DNA from: Bacteroides sp. | GTDB lineage: Bacteria > Bacteroidota > Bacteroidia > Bacteroidales > Bacteroidaceae | Length of the DNA: 64,000 nt | Assembly: GCF_030151085.1 (NCBI RefSeq) | Contig: NZ_JASLER010000047.1 | Location: forward strand, 1 to 64,000 | Reading direction: 5' to 3' | Shown: positions 33,418-42,672 of the stretch, piece by piece | Position numbering within the stretch: the first letter of the stretch is position 1 | Layout: each line of letters opens with the position of its first letter | Translations under genes and position numbers: made by a program | The notes under the pieces: model-generated | What the model was told of the DNA's origin: nothing | Database searches by the model: none | Seen by the model: the letters and a program-made list of their open reading frames with translations, nothing else

Positions 33418-34293
33418 TTACTTGCAATAAGAAGCTTTCACAAACGGAGCATCCAGCAAATAATCTAAGCTCTGTTTCACGCTTTCTTCTACCGGACAGC
33501 TGTATTGTTCGATTTCAGCAACGATGTGCTTAACTCCAGCTTTATCGGCATTCTTGAAGATAGCATCGAATCCAACCATTCCGCTTTGACCTATTTCTCT
33601 GTTATCCTTGATATGAAGTACAGTGAAACGTCCGGGATATTTGTTGAAATAGTCTACAGGACTGTTTTGTCCTCTGACTACCCAATATACATCCATTTCA
33701 AAAAATACATCTTCCGGATTGGTGTTTTCGAGCATATAGTTCAACATTACCACCTTGTCTTCTACTTTTTGAAACTCATGAGCATGGTTGTGATATCCAT
33801 ATTTCATACCATTCTGCCGACACTTCTTACCTATTTCATTGTAATAGTTACAATAGGTCTTCAAGTCTTTTACAGTCTTAGGAACCTCCATCCAAGGCGT
33901 TACAATGTAAGTCATACCTGCTGCTTTGTGTGCGGCAATACATTGATCCCACCATTTCATAGATTCGGCAAAATTACCAGAAGCCAGTTCTTCATTCGAA
34001 AGTCCCTTGGTAGTATGTGAAGACAAAACTGTCATACCTGCCGCTTCGACTGCACTCTTAAATTCTTTGGGAGTTTTACCGTAGAATTTTCCGTCATTAT
34101 AATTAGCCGCTTCAACACTTGTATAACCCATCTGGGCTAGTTCTTTTAAAACATTGTTGAGATCAGCTCCATTATTCAGTTTGTCTCTAACGGAGTAGAG
34201 TTGTATGGAAACATCTTTTTTTGTCTTCGCATCTATAACCTGTGGTATCGCTATCAACAAGGCTATCAATATCCATATAAATTTTTTATCCAT
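33418..34293 (-). CDS. Exported sugar isomerase/epimerase-like TIM barrel
   Basis: AP-endonuclease-2/xylose-isomerase-type barrel, 291 residues, with a signal peptide (MDKKFIWILIALLIAIPQVIDA). The barrel begins VSIQLYSVRDKL; metal-ligand candidates are in NYNDGKF, YGYHNHAHEF (His-Asn-His), EMDVYWVVRGQ and VAEIEQYSC. Export and the oxidoreductase neighbours suggest a role on oxidised sugars: enzymes of this fold in similar clusters act as lyases or hydratases on 3-keto-glycosides. It is the last gene of a four-gene minus-strand operon. Confidence 0.85.
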   Translation of the reverse strand: MDKKFIWILIALLIAIPQVIDAKTKKDVSIQLYSVRDKLNNGADLNNVLKELAQMGYTSVEAANYNDGKFYGKTPKEFKSAVEAAGMTVLSSHTTKGLSNEELASGNFAESMKWWDQCIAAHKAAGMTYIVTPWMEVPKTVKDLKTYCNYYNEIGKKCRQNGMKYGYHNHAHEFQKVEDKVVMLNYMLENTNPEDVFFEMDVYWVVRGQNSPVDYFNKYPGRFTVLHIKDNREIGQSGMVGFDAIFKNADKAGVKHIVAEIEQYSCPVEESVKQSLDYLLDAPFVKASYCK

Positions 34294-34350
34294 GATGTAG
34301 TATATTAAATTGTGACCTTATTTACACTAAATTTAGCGACATTACGATCA

Positions 34351-35223
34351 TCAATCGAGTATCTTAACACGGATGTTACGGAACCAAACATCGTCACCAT
34401 GATCTTGGAAGCCGATGAATCCTTCTCTGTTATCGCCACCGCAGTTGTTCAGCAATTCGAATGCCAAAGGCCATTTTTCTTCGCTGAATTTACTTGCTTG
34501 CAACATATCAGTCCATTGTTTAGTCCACAAATGGTATTCAAGAACGTTTTCATCGTTTTGGCCATGAACTACAGTTCCTTTGTAAACCATAATTTTAGCT
34601 TTGTTCCATTCACCGAACGGTTTCTGGTTCTGAGGAACGGCAGGAATCATATCATACAAAGAAGCTGATTGTCTGTTATTGTCTTTTCCTAATTTAGCAT
34701 CCGGATGATTGGCATTATCCAATACTTGATATTCGGGAGCTGAGATATAGATCGGTTCCAATACTTCGTTTCCATCTTTATCTTTAGAAGTAACTTCTTG
34801 AGCCAGATAGAAGATACCAGAGTTAGCACCTTTCGCTACTTTCCATTCTACTTCCAATTCGAAGTTTTTCAGTTTATGAGCGAAGATAATATCACCGCCA
34901 TCTCCGTCTTGAGCTTCTCCGCCACCGGAACCGTTGAACTTAATACATCCATCTTCGATAGTCCACTTGGAAGGCACTTTGTCTTTACCGTATCCGCGCC
35001 ATCCGTTGAAGCTAGTTCCATCAAAAATAGTAATGTAACCATCTTTGTCCATAGGCAGTTGGATGCTATCGGTTTCGGCACCCTTCAATGATTTGGAAAC
35101 AGCCCATGATACCATTTCCTCTGCTTGTGCGTCAGCTGAATTATCAGCTTTTTTAGCTCCACCACAAGAAGTTAATGCTGCGGCAAACATGCAGCATGCT
35201 AAAGGATAAAATACTTTTTTCAT
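34351..35223 (-). CDS. DUF1080 (3-keto-disaccharide hydrolase-like) lipoprotein
   Basis: Lipoprotein with signal MKKVFYPLACCMFAAALTSC, Cys20, followed by a concanavalin-like DUF1080 domain. Visible features are FDGTSFNGWRGYGKDKVPS, IEDGCIKFNGSGGGEAQDGD, NFELEVEWKVAKGANSGIFY and the C-terminal FIGFQDHGDDVWFRNIRVKIL. The family includes hydrolases or lyases that cleave 3-keto-glycosides. It is at the periplasm or outer membrane with the isomerase downstream and two oxidoreductases upstream, which fits an oxidise-then-cleave pathway. Confidence 0.88.
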   Translation of the reverse strand: MKKVFYPLACCMFAAALTSCGGAKKADNSADAQAEEMVSWAVSKSLKGAETDSIQLPMDKDGYITIFDGTSFNGWRGYGKDKVPSKWTIEDGCIKFNGSGGGEAQDGDGGDIIFAHKLKNFELEVEWKVAKGANSGIFYLAQEVTSKDKDGNEVLEPIYISAPEYQVLDNANHPDAKLGKDNNRQSASLYDMIPAVPQNQKPFGEWNKAKIMVYKGTVVHGQNDENVLEYHLWTKQWTDMLQASKFSEEKWPLAFELLNNCGGDNREGFIGFQDHGDDVWFRNIRVKILD

Positions 35224-35261
35224 ATTCTTTATTTTTAATACTTTAATTCTTTCATTGATAA

Positions 35262-36749
35262 TTATCTCGGCATATCAGGCAATTTCCATCCGTCGCGATA
35301 ATTATGTTTCACCAATTCGGCTGCAAATTGCTGTGCATTAACTGGGTCAGTCCAAGTTTTATCGAAAGTAGGATGGCCATTATGAATTTTAAATCCGTCT
35401 TTCACAACGGTTCTGATTGTTTCAGTATCACCGATATTAGTGAAGCGCATGTTAGCACCATCCCAATTCAAAGTCTTGTTCAGACCTTGCAAACGAATAG
35501 CCAATACACCCATTACTACCATTTCGTTCATAGGTCCTGCTTCTGAGAAATCAGATTTACACATTACGCGACTTGAACGATCTTCCTTACATGCACGTAC
35601 CCAGTCCATTTCATGACCGCCACCCATTGCATTAGGAATACGACGACAAACTTTCGGAGCGTTAGGAACACGACCTGACAGCAAGAATGGTTGTTCTCCG
35701 TAACATCCGCAAATCAATGTATCTTTAGTTCCGTGGAAAATGGTCAAACCACCACCAGGTCCCATCAATTGTTTTCCTTCCGGGAAACCTTTCGGACGTT
35801 CGGGCATCATACCGCCATCATACCAATGGATTTCAACTTCCGGCATTCCAACCTTCGGCATATTGTCACGAGATGGGAAAGTCATCTTCACGTGTTGAGC
35901 TTGTGGAGCACATGCACTTAGTAACAGAGTAGAAGAACCTTCCACTTTTGTAGGATAACCCAGTTTCAAAGCACGGAACGGTTGATGCATGATATGACAA
36001 GCCATATCACCCAATGCGCCTGTTCCATAATCCCACCATCCACGCCAGTTCCAAGGATGGTATACATCATTATATGGATTCAACTTGGCAGGTCCTGTAA
36101 AGAGATCCCAATTTAAAGTACTTGGAATACGATCAGCCTTTTCCGGTGCATTTAATCCTTGTGGCCAGATAGGACGGTCAGTTGCACATTCTACCTTAGT
36201 AACTTCACCGATTTCACCATTCCAAATCCATTCACAAACTAAATCAGTACCTTCAGCAGATGATCCTTGATTACCCATTTGTGTAGCAACTCCCGTAGAA
36301 GCAGCCAAATTAGTTAATAGACGAGATTCATAAACAGAGTGGGTCAATGGTTTCTGGCAAAATACATGTTTGCCCATTGTCATAGCATCCGCTGTAATGA
36401 TAGCATGAGTATGGTCGGCTGTAGCAATGATTACACCGTCGATAGATTTACCCATCTCATCGTACATCTTGCGGTAGTCCCAATACTTCTTTGCATTTGG
36501 AAATTCGTCGAATACACCTTTGGCATATCTCCAATCCACATCACAGAGGGCTACGATGTTTTCAGTACCCTTCACGTTATTGATATTGGAATGACCCATA
36601 CCACCAATTCCCACAGCTGCAATGTTAAGCTTGTCACTTGGGGAAACATGTCCGTGGCTCATACCCAAAATAGAACTCGGAGCAATAGTAATTCCGGCTA
36701 AAGCAGCAGTTCCGGTTTTCAGAAATTGTCTTCTTGAAATCTTTGACAT
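35262..36749 (-). CDS. Gfo/Idh/MocA oxidoreductase with twin-arginine-like signal
   Basis: NAD(P)-dependent sugar oxidoreductase exported with SRRQFLKTGTAALAGIT near its N-terminus. I chose MSKISRRQ as start since the longer frame adds 21 unrelated residues that overlap the previous gene. The Rossmann motif is DKLNIAAVGIGGMGHSNINN, the EKP-type motif is CQKPLTHSV near residue 130 and the second domain includes GALGDMACHIMHQPFRAL. Members of this subgroup oxidise C3 of glycosides. Neighbours: a cytoplasmic Gfo/Idh upstream (10-base gap) and DUF1080 downstream. Confidence 0.9.
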   Translation of the reverse strand: MSKISRRQFLKTGTAALAGITIAPSSILGMSHGHVSPSDKLNIAAVGIGGMGHSNINNVKGTENIVALCDVDWRYAKGVFDEFPNAKKYWDYRKMYDEMGKSIDGVIIATADHTHAIITADAMTMGKHVFCQKPLTHSVYESRLLTNLAASTGVATQMGNQGSSAEGTDLVCEWIWNGEIGEVTKVECATDRPIWPQGLNAPEKADRIPSTLNWDLFTGPAKLNPYNDVYHPWNWRGWWDYGTGALGDMACHIMHQPFRALKLGYPTKVEGSSTLLLSACAPQAQHVKMTFPSRDNMPKVGMPEVEIHWYDGGMMPERPKGFPEGKQLMGPGGGLTIFHGTKDTLICGCYGEQPFLLSGRVPNAPKVCRRIPNAMGGGHEMDWVRACKEDRSSRVMCKSDFSEAGPMNEMVVMGVLAIRLQGLNKTLNWDGANMRFTNIGDTETIRTVVKDGFKIHNGHPTFDKTWTDPVNAQQFAAELVKHNYRDGWKLPDMPR

Positions 36750-36759
36750 GATATTATTT

Positions 36760-37851
36760 TTAAGTGTTAATAATTGACTTAGGATTATTATTTTGTAATA
36801 ATCCATATCCATTTTTCATATTTCTTCTTCGGTGCCATATTTGCTCAAGTATTGCCTGATCACCTATGGCTGGTAAATCGTGTGCATGAGCATCGCGCAA
36901 AAACTCCCATGCATATTCGGATGCAATGGCCGAATCACGTATCAAGGGTAGTTTGGGGCTTCTTATTCCGGTTTCTATAGAATCGGCGAACAAATCGCAT
37001 AAGGTATCGATATTTTTGCCTCCGAACGGTTTTTCTATATGATGAGTGTGGTGTACGCCGTGGAGTTCGACAGTAGCAGTTTGAAAATCGTGTGTCATTC
37101 GGGCAATGCCTTTGGTTCCTATAATGTCCACATAAGAATTATGCGTCTGATCCTTGGATAATTGTCCGTAAACAAATCCCTGTGTGATATCGAAAACGAC
37201 GCCATTCTGGAAAGTTCCGTGACATTGCAACCACCAAGGATCTTTGTAATTCCACATATTGATGCCTTGTGCATGCCAAGTCTTATATTCACATCCGGCA
37301 TACCATCGGGCAATATCAACATAATGCATACCACAATCATGAAAAGCAGGACCTTCGTATTCATGACCTTCACCCGGAGCGAGTCCCGGTGTCATGTGAC
37401 AAATTCGTAGGATGGCTAGTTCGCCTATTTCGCCTTGATCTATAAATTCTTTGATAACTCGATGATACCAAGAGTTGCGTAGGTATAAATTGACAGTCGA
37501 TATACAATTGGAGTTTTCCGTGATGTCAACTACATCCCACTCTCTATCAATTGAATCGGCAACCGGTTTTTCGGATATGATGTGTTTTCCACTTTGAACA
37601 GCTTTTCTTATCTGCTCCTTCCGAGAGTTTGCCAATGTAAAAAGTCCGACTACCTGAACAGCTTCGTCGTTAAAAATATCTTGCTCGTTTTCTATGACTT
37701 TAGATTCAGGGGATAGACGTCTTGCCAATTCACGGGAATCAGGATTGATATCACAAATATATGCGATATCCCATCGGCCGCTCTTTTGCATTTCTTCTAA
37801 ATAAAATTGCCCCATTCTGCCAAAGCCAATCAGACCCACTTTTATTTTCAT
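36760..37851 (-). CDS. Gfo/Idh/MocA oxidoreductase, cytoplasmic
   Basis: Second NAD(P)-dependent oxidoreductase of the cluster, without a signal peptide. KVGLIGFGRMGQFYLEEM is the nucleotide fold, SEKPVADSI the catalytic EKP motif and HDCGMHYVDIARWYAG the family H-D-H segment. 363 residues is usual. Inositol dehydrogenase-like in sequence, but the neighbourhood suggests a reductase for 3-keto-sugars released by the exported enzymes. First gene of the operon; the divergent region holds its promoter, with near-consensus TATCTTG on the minus strand. Confidence 0.88.
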   Translation of the reverse strand: MKIKVGLIGFGRMGQFYLEEMQKSGRWDIAYICDINPDSRELARRLSPESKVIENEQDIFNDEAVQVVGLFTLANSRKEQIRKAVQSGKHIISEKPVADSIDREWDVVDITENSNCISTVNLYLRNSWYHRVIKEFIDQGEIGELAILRICHMTPGLAPGEGHEYEGPAFHDCGMHYVDIARWYAGCEYKTWHAQGINMWNYKDPWWLQCHGTFQNGVVFDITQGFVYGQLSKDQTHNSYVDIIGTKGIARMTHDFQTATVELHGVHHTHHIEKPFGGKNIDTLCDLFADSIETGIRSPKLPLIRDSAIASEYAWEFLRDAHAHDLPAIGDQAILEQIWHRRRNMKNGYGLLQNNNPKSIINT

Positions 37852-38055
37852 AGTGTTTATAAATTTGTCATGAATGTTTGGTGTTCGCGTAAATCGGTGG
37901 CAAGATATAAATTTTATGCTAAATCTGCAAGAAAGGTTTATACTCTTTTACTAAAAACTTAAATCAGTAAACACTTTATTAGATATTTATTATAAATTTG
38001 AACTTTATTTCGCTTTTCCTTGTTCTTCTTGAGATAAACTTTAAAAAAAATAACG

Positions 38056-38994
38056 ATGAACAGAGTCACTTCTCTTTTCGGAATAAAATATCCGATTATC
38101 CAAGCCGGCATGGTTTGGTGTAGTGGTTGGAAGCTTGCATCTGCTGTTAGTAATGCCGGTGGACTTGGACTGTTGGGTGCAGGTTCTATGCATCCCGAAA
38201 CTTTGCGGGAACATATTCGTAAATGCCGTGAAGCTACAGGTAATCCTTTTGGTGTAAATATTCCTTTGATGTATCCGCAGATTGATGAAATAATGCAGAT
38301 AGTGGTGGATGAAGGTGTGAAGATTGTATTCACTTCCGCCGGTAGTCCTAAAAAATGGACCGGTTGGCTTCATGACCGTGGTGTCACTGTGGTACATGTT
38401 GTTTCATCTTCCCGTTTTGCTGCGAAAGCAGAGGAGGCAGGTGTTGATGCTGTAGTTGCCGAAGGCTTTGAAGCTGGCGGACATAATGGGAGGGAAGAAA
38501 CTACTACTTTGTGCCTGATACCTGCTGTACGTGCGGCAACTACGTTACCTCTGATCGCTGCCGGGGGAATCGCTACAGGTGAGGCAATGCTTGCTACCCG
38601 TGTGTTGGGTGCAGAGGGAGCACAAATAGGCACTCGCTTTGCTTTGACTGCTGAGAGTTCTGCCAGTGAAGTATTTAAAGATTATTGCTTGCATTTGGAA
38701 GAAGGAGATACGAAGTTATTGCTCAAAAGGTTGGCTCCGGTTCGGTTAGTGCGCAATAATTTCCGTGATGCTGTAGAGGCTGCTGAAGCAGTAGGAGCAA
38801 CCGATGAAGAACTGCGTATTCTTTTAGGTCGTGGACGTGCCAAACGTGGTATTTTCGAAGGTGATCTTGAGGAAGGTGAATTAGAAATAGGTCAAGTCTC
38901 TTCTTTACTATATGGGAAAGGAATACAATCAGTCGCAGCTGTGATGCAAGAATTGATAGAAGAATATACCCGGGCATGGGAGGCACTCCGATAG
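38056..38994 (+). CDS. FMN-dependent NAD(P)H oxidoreductase (nitronate monooxygenase / FabK-like)
   Basis: TIM-barrel flavoprotein. N-terminal FGIKYPIIQAGMVWC, middle VVAEGFEAGGHNGREE, then PLIAAGGIATGEAMLATRVLGAEGAQIGTRFALTAES are typical of the nitronate monooxygenase and enoyl-ACP reductase II group. The phosphate-binding GGHNG and GTRF motifs are intact. The group cannot be split by eye between nitronate oxidation and FabK function. The gene stands alone between the oxidoreductase operon and gadC. Confidence 0.88.
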   Translation: MNRVTSLFGIKYPIIQAGMVWCSGWKLASAVSNAGGLGLLGAGSMHPETLREHIRKCREATGNPFGVNIPLMYPQIDEIMQIVVDEGVKIVFTSAGSPKKWTGWLHDRGVTVVHVVSSSRFAAKAEEAGVDAVVAEGFEAGGHNGREETTTLCLIPAVRAATTLPLIAAGGIATGEAMLATRVLGAEGAQIGTRFALTAESSASEVFKDYCLHLEEGDTKLLLKRLAPVRLVRNNFRDAVEAAEAVGATDEELRILLGRGRAKRGIFEGDLEEGELEIGQVSSLLYGKGIQSVAAVMQELIEEYTRAWEALR

Positions 38995-39024
38995 CTAAAA
39001 GGCCACTTCAATAAATCATATAAT

Positions 39025-39067
39025 AAAAAAGGAATATCTCCGTATACGACGGAAATATTCCTTTTTT
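39025..39067. terminator. Bidirectional terminator between the flavoprotein gene and gadC
   Basis: AAAAAAGGAATATCTCCG pairs with CGG-AAATATTCCTTTTTT; A and T runs on both flanks. Confidence 0.85.
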
Positions 39068-39087
39068 ATATTTAGAGATTATGCTCT

Positions 39088-40707
39088 TTACTCTTTTTGT
39101 GGAGTATCTGTTCCTTTAGCGGCACCTCCATTTGGTGCGGATGCACTGCTACCGGGAGCTGCTGATGCGCTTGTACTTGCAGATGCAGATGTACTTGCGG
39201 ATGCAGTAGCGTTAACGGTTGCGGCAGATGCCTTACCGGCTACTTGTGCAGCAGGTTGTACTTCCCAATGGAACGGTTCGAAGCTACTGTTCGGGTCAAC
39301 CCAAGACGGCTTTTTGGAAGCGTAGATAATAAACGGAGCAATCACAACGATGAGGGCACCGATGATAAGTACGGAGAACCATACTGTGTTGCTACCTACT
39401 GAAATCTGGCTAGGCGGGATGAAACTCAGCACGAATGCTAACAAAGAACCTAGGAAGCCAAGTCCACCGACAATCCACATCAAACCATTACCACCCTTAC
39501 CAATACGGAACGGACGGTTCAGTTTCTTCATCTTGTAACGCAATGCGATAGCTCCGGAGAACATCAGCATATACATAATAAGGTAAAGAATAACAGTCAG
39601 CTGTGACAGAATCTGATAGAAACTCTGTACAGAAGGCATAACTACGAATAAAAGGCTCAATACGGTTACTGCGATACCTTGTACATAAAGAATATTCTTC
39701 TGAACACCCAGTTTATTGGTTTTCTGGAAGAACGGAGGCATATAGCCTGCTTTACCTACGGCAAAGATACCTTTGGAAGGACCGGCAACCCACGTCAATA
39801 CACCTGCCAATACACCGAATGCCAATGCTATGGCTATAATGGGTGACAACCAGGAAGCGTGGATATACTTGAAGTAGTTATCGAAACCAACCAGCAAGCT
39901 TTGTGTCAAGCTGATATCCTTGGCAGGGATAATTACACCCAAAGCAAACGTACCAAGCACGAAGATGATTACTGTGATGGCGGCACCGATGAACACTGCC
40001 TTCGGATAGTTCTTAGATGGATTATCCATATCTTTTACATGGATACCACCCATTTCCATACCGGCATAAAAGAGGAAGATACTAGCTGCAAGTACCACAT
40101 TGTCAAAGTTCGTTAAGTCAGGGAAGAAACTGCTATCGAAGTCCATGTTGGAATGTCCACCGGAAGCCAGATAAACGATACCGAGGATAATCAACAATGC
40201 AGCAGGGATGATAGTACCTACCATACCGCCGACTTTGGCTACTTTACCTACCCAGCCCATACCCTTCATAGAGATGAACGTTGCCAGCCAGTAGATGATG
40301 AGCACCACGGCCAGTGTGTAATACTTGTTATTTGCCAGAGACATGTCGTGTGCGTCGTTCATGCCGATGAAAGCGATAGAAACAGCACCGAAAGTCAGTA
40401 CGGTAGGATACCAGATTGTACTTTCAATCCATTGTACCCAGATGGCAAGGAAACCTAGTTTCTTTCCATAGGCTTCACCCACCCAGCGGAATACACCGCC
40501 TTGCTTGTCCTGGAACATAGCAGCCAATTCCGCGGCGACAAGAGATGTCGGAATAAGGAAAACGATGGCTGCAAATAAGTAGTAGAAGGCCGAACTCATT
40601 CCGTACACGGCCTCGGCTGGTAGTCCACGGAGAGATACTACCGCCGTCACATTCATGATTGCCAGGGTAAATACTCCTAGCTTCACTGTTTGTTTAATAT
40701 TTGCCAT
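39088..40707 (-). CDS. gadC: Glutamate/GABA antiporter GadC
   Basis: APC-family antiporter that imports glutamate and exports GABA, giving proton consumption with GadB. About 12 helices lie in the first 465 residues; the start TVKLGVFTLAIMNVTAVVSLRG and the VAAELAAMFQDKQGGVFRWVG region are typical of GadC. The C-terminus after about 485 is a low-complexity Ala/Ser/Thr tail with ASTSASASTSASAAPG repeats, longer than the E. coli C-plug. It is the last gene of the gad cluster on this strand. The 101-base gap before it holds TTAAGGTTTTA twice. Confidence 0.93.
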   Translation of the reverse strand: MANIKQTVKLGVFTLAIMNVTAVVSLRGLPAEAVYGMSSAFYYLFAAIVFLIPTSLVAAELAAMFQDKQGGVFRWVGEAYGKKLGFLAIWVQWIESTIWYPTVLTFGAVSIAFIGMNDAHDMSLANNKYYTLAVVLIIYWLATFISMKGMGWVGKVAKVGGMVGTIIPAALLIILGIVYLASGGHSNMDFDSSFFPDLTNFDNVVLAASIFLFYAGMEMGGIHVKDMDNPSKNYPKAVFIGAAITVIIFVLGTFALGVIIPAKDISLTQSLLVGFDNYFKYIHASWLSPIIAIALAFGVLAGVLTWVAGPSKGIFAVGKAGYMPPFFQKTNKLGVQKNILYVQGIAVTVLSLLFVVMPSVQSFYQILSQLTVILYLIMYMLMFSGAIALRYKMKKLNRPFRIGKGGNGLMWIVGGLGFLGSLLAFVLSFIPPSQISVGSNTVWFSVLIIGALIVVIAPFIIYASKKPSWVDPNSSFEPFHWEVQPAAQVAGKASAATVNATASASTSASASTSASAAPGSSASAPNGGAAKGTDTPQKE

Positions 40708-40808
40708 AAGTTAAGGTTTTAGGTGAAAATTTATTCAAAAACAGCATTTATAACAACATCTGGGTACAGTTGTTTTAGACGATCTAATGAAAATTAAGGT
40801 TTTAACAA

Positions 40809-41582
40809 TTAAGATACATTGGTGTTAGGCGTAGGGGCAGATGATTGCTCTTGCGCTTCTCCTTGTCTATGGGTTATCTTGTTGTAGAAATCTTCTTTTT
40901 CTTTGTTACGCCGTTGTACCAGACTCGTTACATACACTGTAAAAATAGGGAACATCATCATGCCAAGTGCTGCCAACAACACAGACAGCACCCGTCCTGT
41001 GGGGGTGACGGCTATGATATTGGAGCCGACCGTCGTTACATCCATGAATGCCCACCACAAAGCATCACCGTACCCTTTTACCAAAGGGTTGACGCCATGC
41101 TCCATGACGTAGAAAGCCAGACTGGAAAAATAAACGGTAGCCAACAACATTGTCAGATAGGACACGAACAGTCCGGATGCACGATTGTACGTCAGCCATC
41201 CCACCACGATAGCCATAGCGTATCCACCCCGTACCAAAGGAATGAAACGCAGCATATAGGTTATTTCGGGTGAGAAAGTCCAGCCCATATAAGCAATGAT
41301 GTTTTGATAAGGTATAGCTACCAGTAGGAATATGAAGTGTGTGGATACATAACGTGCTTTGTTTTCCGCCAGAAACCATTCCAGCACAAAATCCGCCATA
41401 AACAGGGCGCAAATCCACAGCTGCACCTTCATATATACCGATTGTTCGTAGAAAGGAATCCCTTTGAACGTATCAACGGAAATACTGATAACTAAGAATA
41501 GCGAAAGTAGCAGAATGATGACATGTAATATGCCGTAAATGCCTTTCTCCCGCAAAGAGAATTCTGTTAGAGCCATTTTCAT
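40809..41582 (-). CDS. Six-helix voltage-gated-type ion channel with atypical filter
   Basis: Tetrameric cation channel subunit. Helices at about 17-35, 53-71, 80-98, 110-126, 138-158 and 195-222, with the pore loop at 172-188. The filter reads TTVGSN instead of the potassium channel TTVGYG, so the Tyr-Gly of the classical filter is replaced by Ser-Asn. The S4 segment (LRFIPLVRGG) has only two arginines, so strong voltage sensing is doubtful. Position between gadC and glsA suggests charge or proton balance during acid resistance. A 22-residue acidic tail follows S6. Confidence 0.85.
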   Translation of the reverse strand: MKMALTEFSLREKGIYGILHVIILLLSLFLVISISVDTFKGIPFYEQSVYMKVQLWICALFMADFVLEWFLAENKARYVSTHFIFLLVAIPYQNIIAYMGWTFSPEITYMLRFIPLVRGGYAMAIVVGWLTYNRASGLFVSYLTMLLATVYFSSLAFYVMEHGVNPLVKGYGDALWWAFMDVTTVGSNIIAVTPTGRVLSVLLAALGMMMFPIFTVYVTSLVQRRNKEKEDFYNKITHRQGEAQEQSSAPTPNTNVS

Positions 41583-41600
41583 AATGATGTCCTATTATAA

Positions 41601-41680
41601 AGTTATGAGTTATAAGTTAAGGGTTATTTGTCGGTATGCACCGTAATCAGCAAATAACTTATAACTAATAACTCATAACT
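41601..41680. repeat. Heptamer arms forming a cruciform, 4 + 4 units
   Basis: Left arm: AGTTATG, AGTTATA, AGTTAAG, GGTTATT (41601-41628). Right arm: AATAACT, TATAACT, AATAACT, CATAACT (41653-41680). The arms are inverse complements with few mismatches; the loop contains the small hairpin CGGT-ATGC-ACCG. It fills the gap between the channel gene and glsA. Confidence 0.8.
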
Positions 41681-41690
41681 AAGAAAGAGC

Positions 41691-42656
41691 TTATTCTGTA
41701 ATCGTCACGTTGTCACCGTTGAACACACCTAAGTTAAGCTTGTTCATGATGAACTTGATTGCTGCTTGGGCTTTAACGGAGTTTCCTGCTACGTCCAAAG
41801 GAGGAGCAAAGGCCGAAACACCCATTACACCGGGCAATACAGCCATAACACCACCACCTACACCACTTTTAGCAGGAATACCGGCAGTATACATCCAGTC
41901 ACCTGAGTGTTCGTAGAAACCTACGGTAGAAATCATAGATGTAATTTTAGGAGCTAGGCTAGCTTCAAAAACCGATTTTTTGGTGACGGGGTTTACACCG
42001 CTGTTGGCAATGGTTCCGGCAGCAACAGCCAGTTGCTGGGCAGTGATACCCAATGAGCATTGGCGGGTGTACAGGTCGAGTGCCAAATCCGGATCATCGT
42101 AGATACGGTTGTAATTCTTCAGCAACCAGGCGATAGAGCGGTTATTGAAGTTGGTAGCTGTTTCCGATTTGTACAGTTCGTCGATAAGCTGTGGAGCAGA
42201 TCCGCAAAGATCGGTCACGTTTTGTACAATAGCTTCCCATTTCTTGTCTGAATTGCCTACCGGCTGCACCATGGAACAAGCAGAAATGGCTCCTGCATTT
42301 ACCAACGGAGTAGAGGGATGGTCATTTTCCAGTAAAATGGCGATGATAGAGTTGAACGGCAGACCCGTAGCATCGGCTCCAATCATTTCCAACACTTTCT
42401 GTGCACCGTATTGACGCAAGATGAGGATGGCAGTGTGTACTTTAGATACAGACTCTATACCAAAGCGGTAGTCTGTATCACCGATATTAATTGTCTGACC
42501 ATTCATCAGGCAGATGCTGAGACCAAATAATTTGGAGTCTATATTGGCAAGATAGGGTATGTAATCCGCATTTTTACCTCCGGTTTGCCCTTTCACTTCA
42601 TTATAAGCTGCTTGGGCAACTTCTTTTATTTGCGAAATTGATATTTTCTTTTCCAT
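41691..42656 (-). CDS. glsA: Glutaminase A
   Basis: Deamidates glutamine to glutamate and ammonia; the ammonia takes up protons, feeding acid resistance together with GadB. The serine-beta-lactamase-like fold has the Ser-Lys pair in IESVSKVHT, the VNAGAISACSM motif, and KSGVGGGVMAVLPG near the C-terminus. Length of 321 is slightly longer than E. coli YbaS. It lies between gadB and the channel gene on the same strand, separated from both by repeat hairpins. Confidence 0.95.
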   Translation of the reverse strand: MEKKISISQIKEVAQAAYNEVKGQTGGKNADYIPYLANIDSKLFGLSICLMNGQTINIGDTDYRFGIESVSKVHTAILILRQYGAQKVLEMIGADATGLPFNSIIAILLENDHPSTPLVNAGAISACSMVQPVGNSDKKWEAIVQNVTDLCGSAPQLIDELYKSETATNFNNRSIAWLLKNYNRIYDDPDLALDLYTRQCSLGITAQQLAVAAGTIANSGVNPVTKKSVFEASLAPKITSMISTVGFYEHSGDWMYTAGIPAKSGVGGGVMAVLPGVMGVSAFAPPLDVAGNSVKAQAAIKFIMNKLNLGVFNGDNVTITE

Positions 42657-42672
42657 AATGTATATAAAGTGT

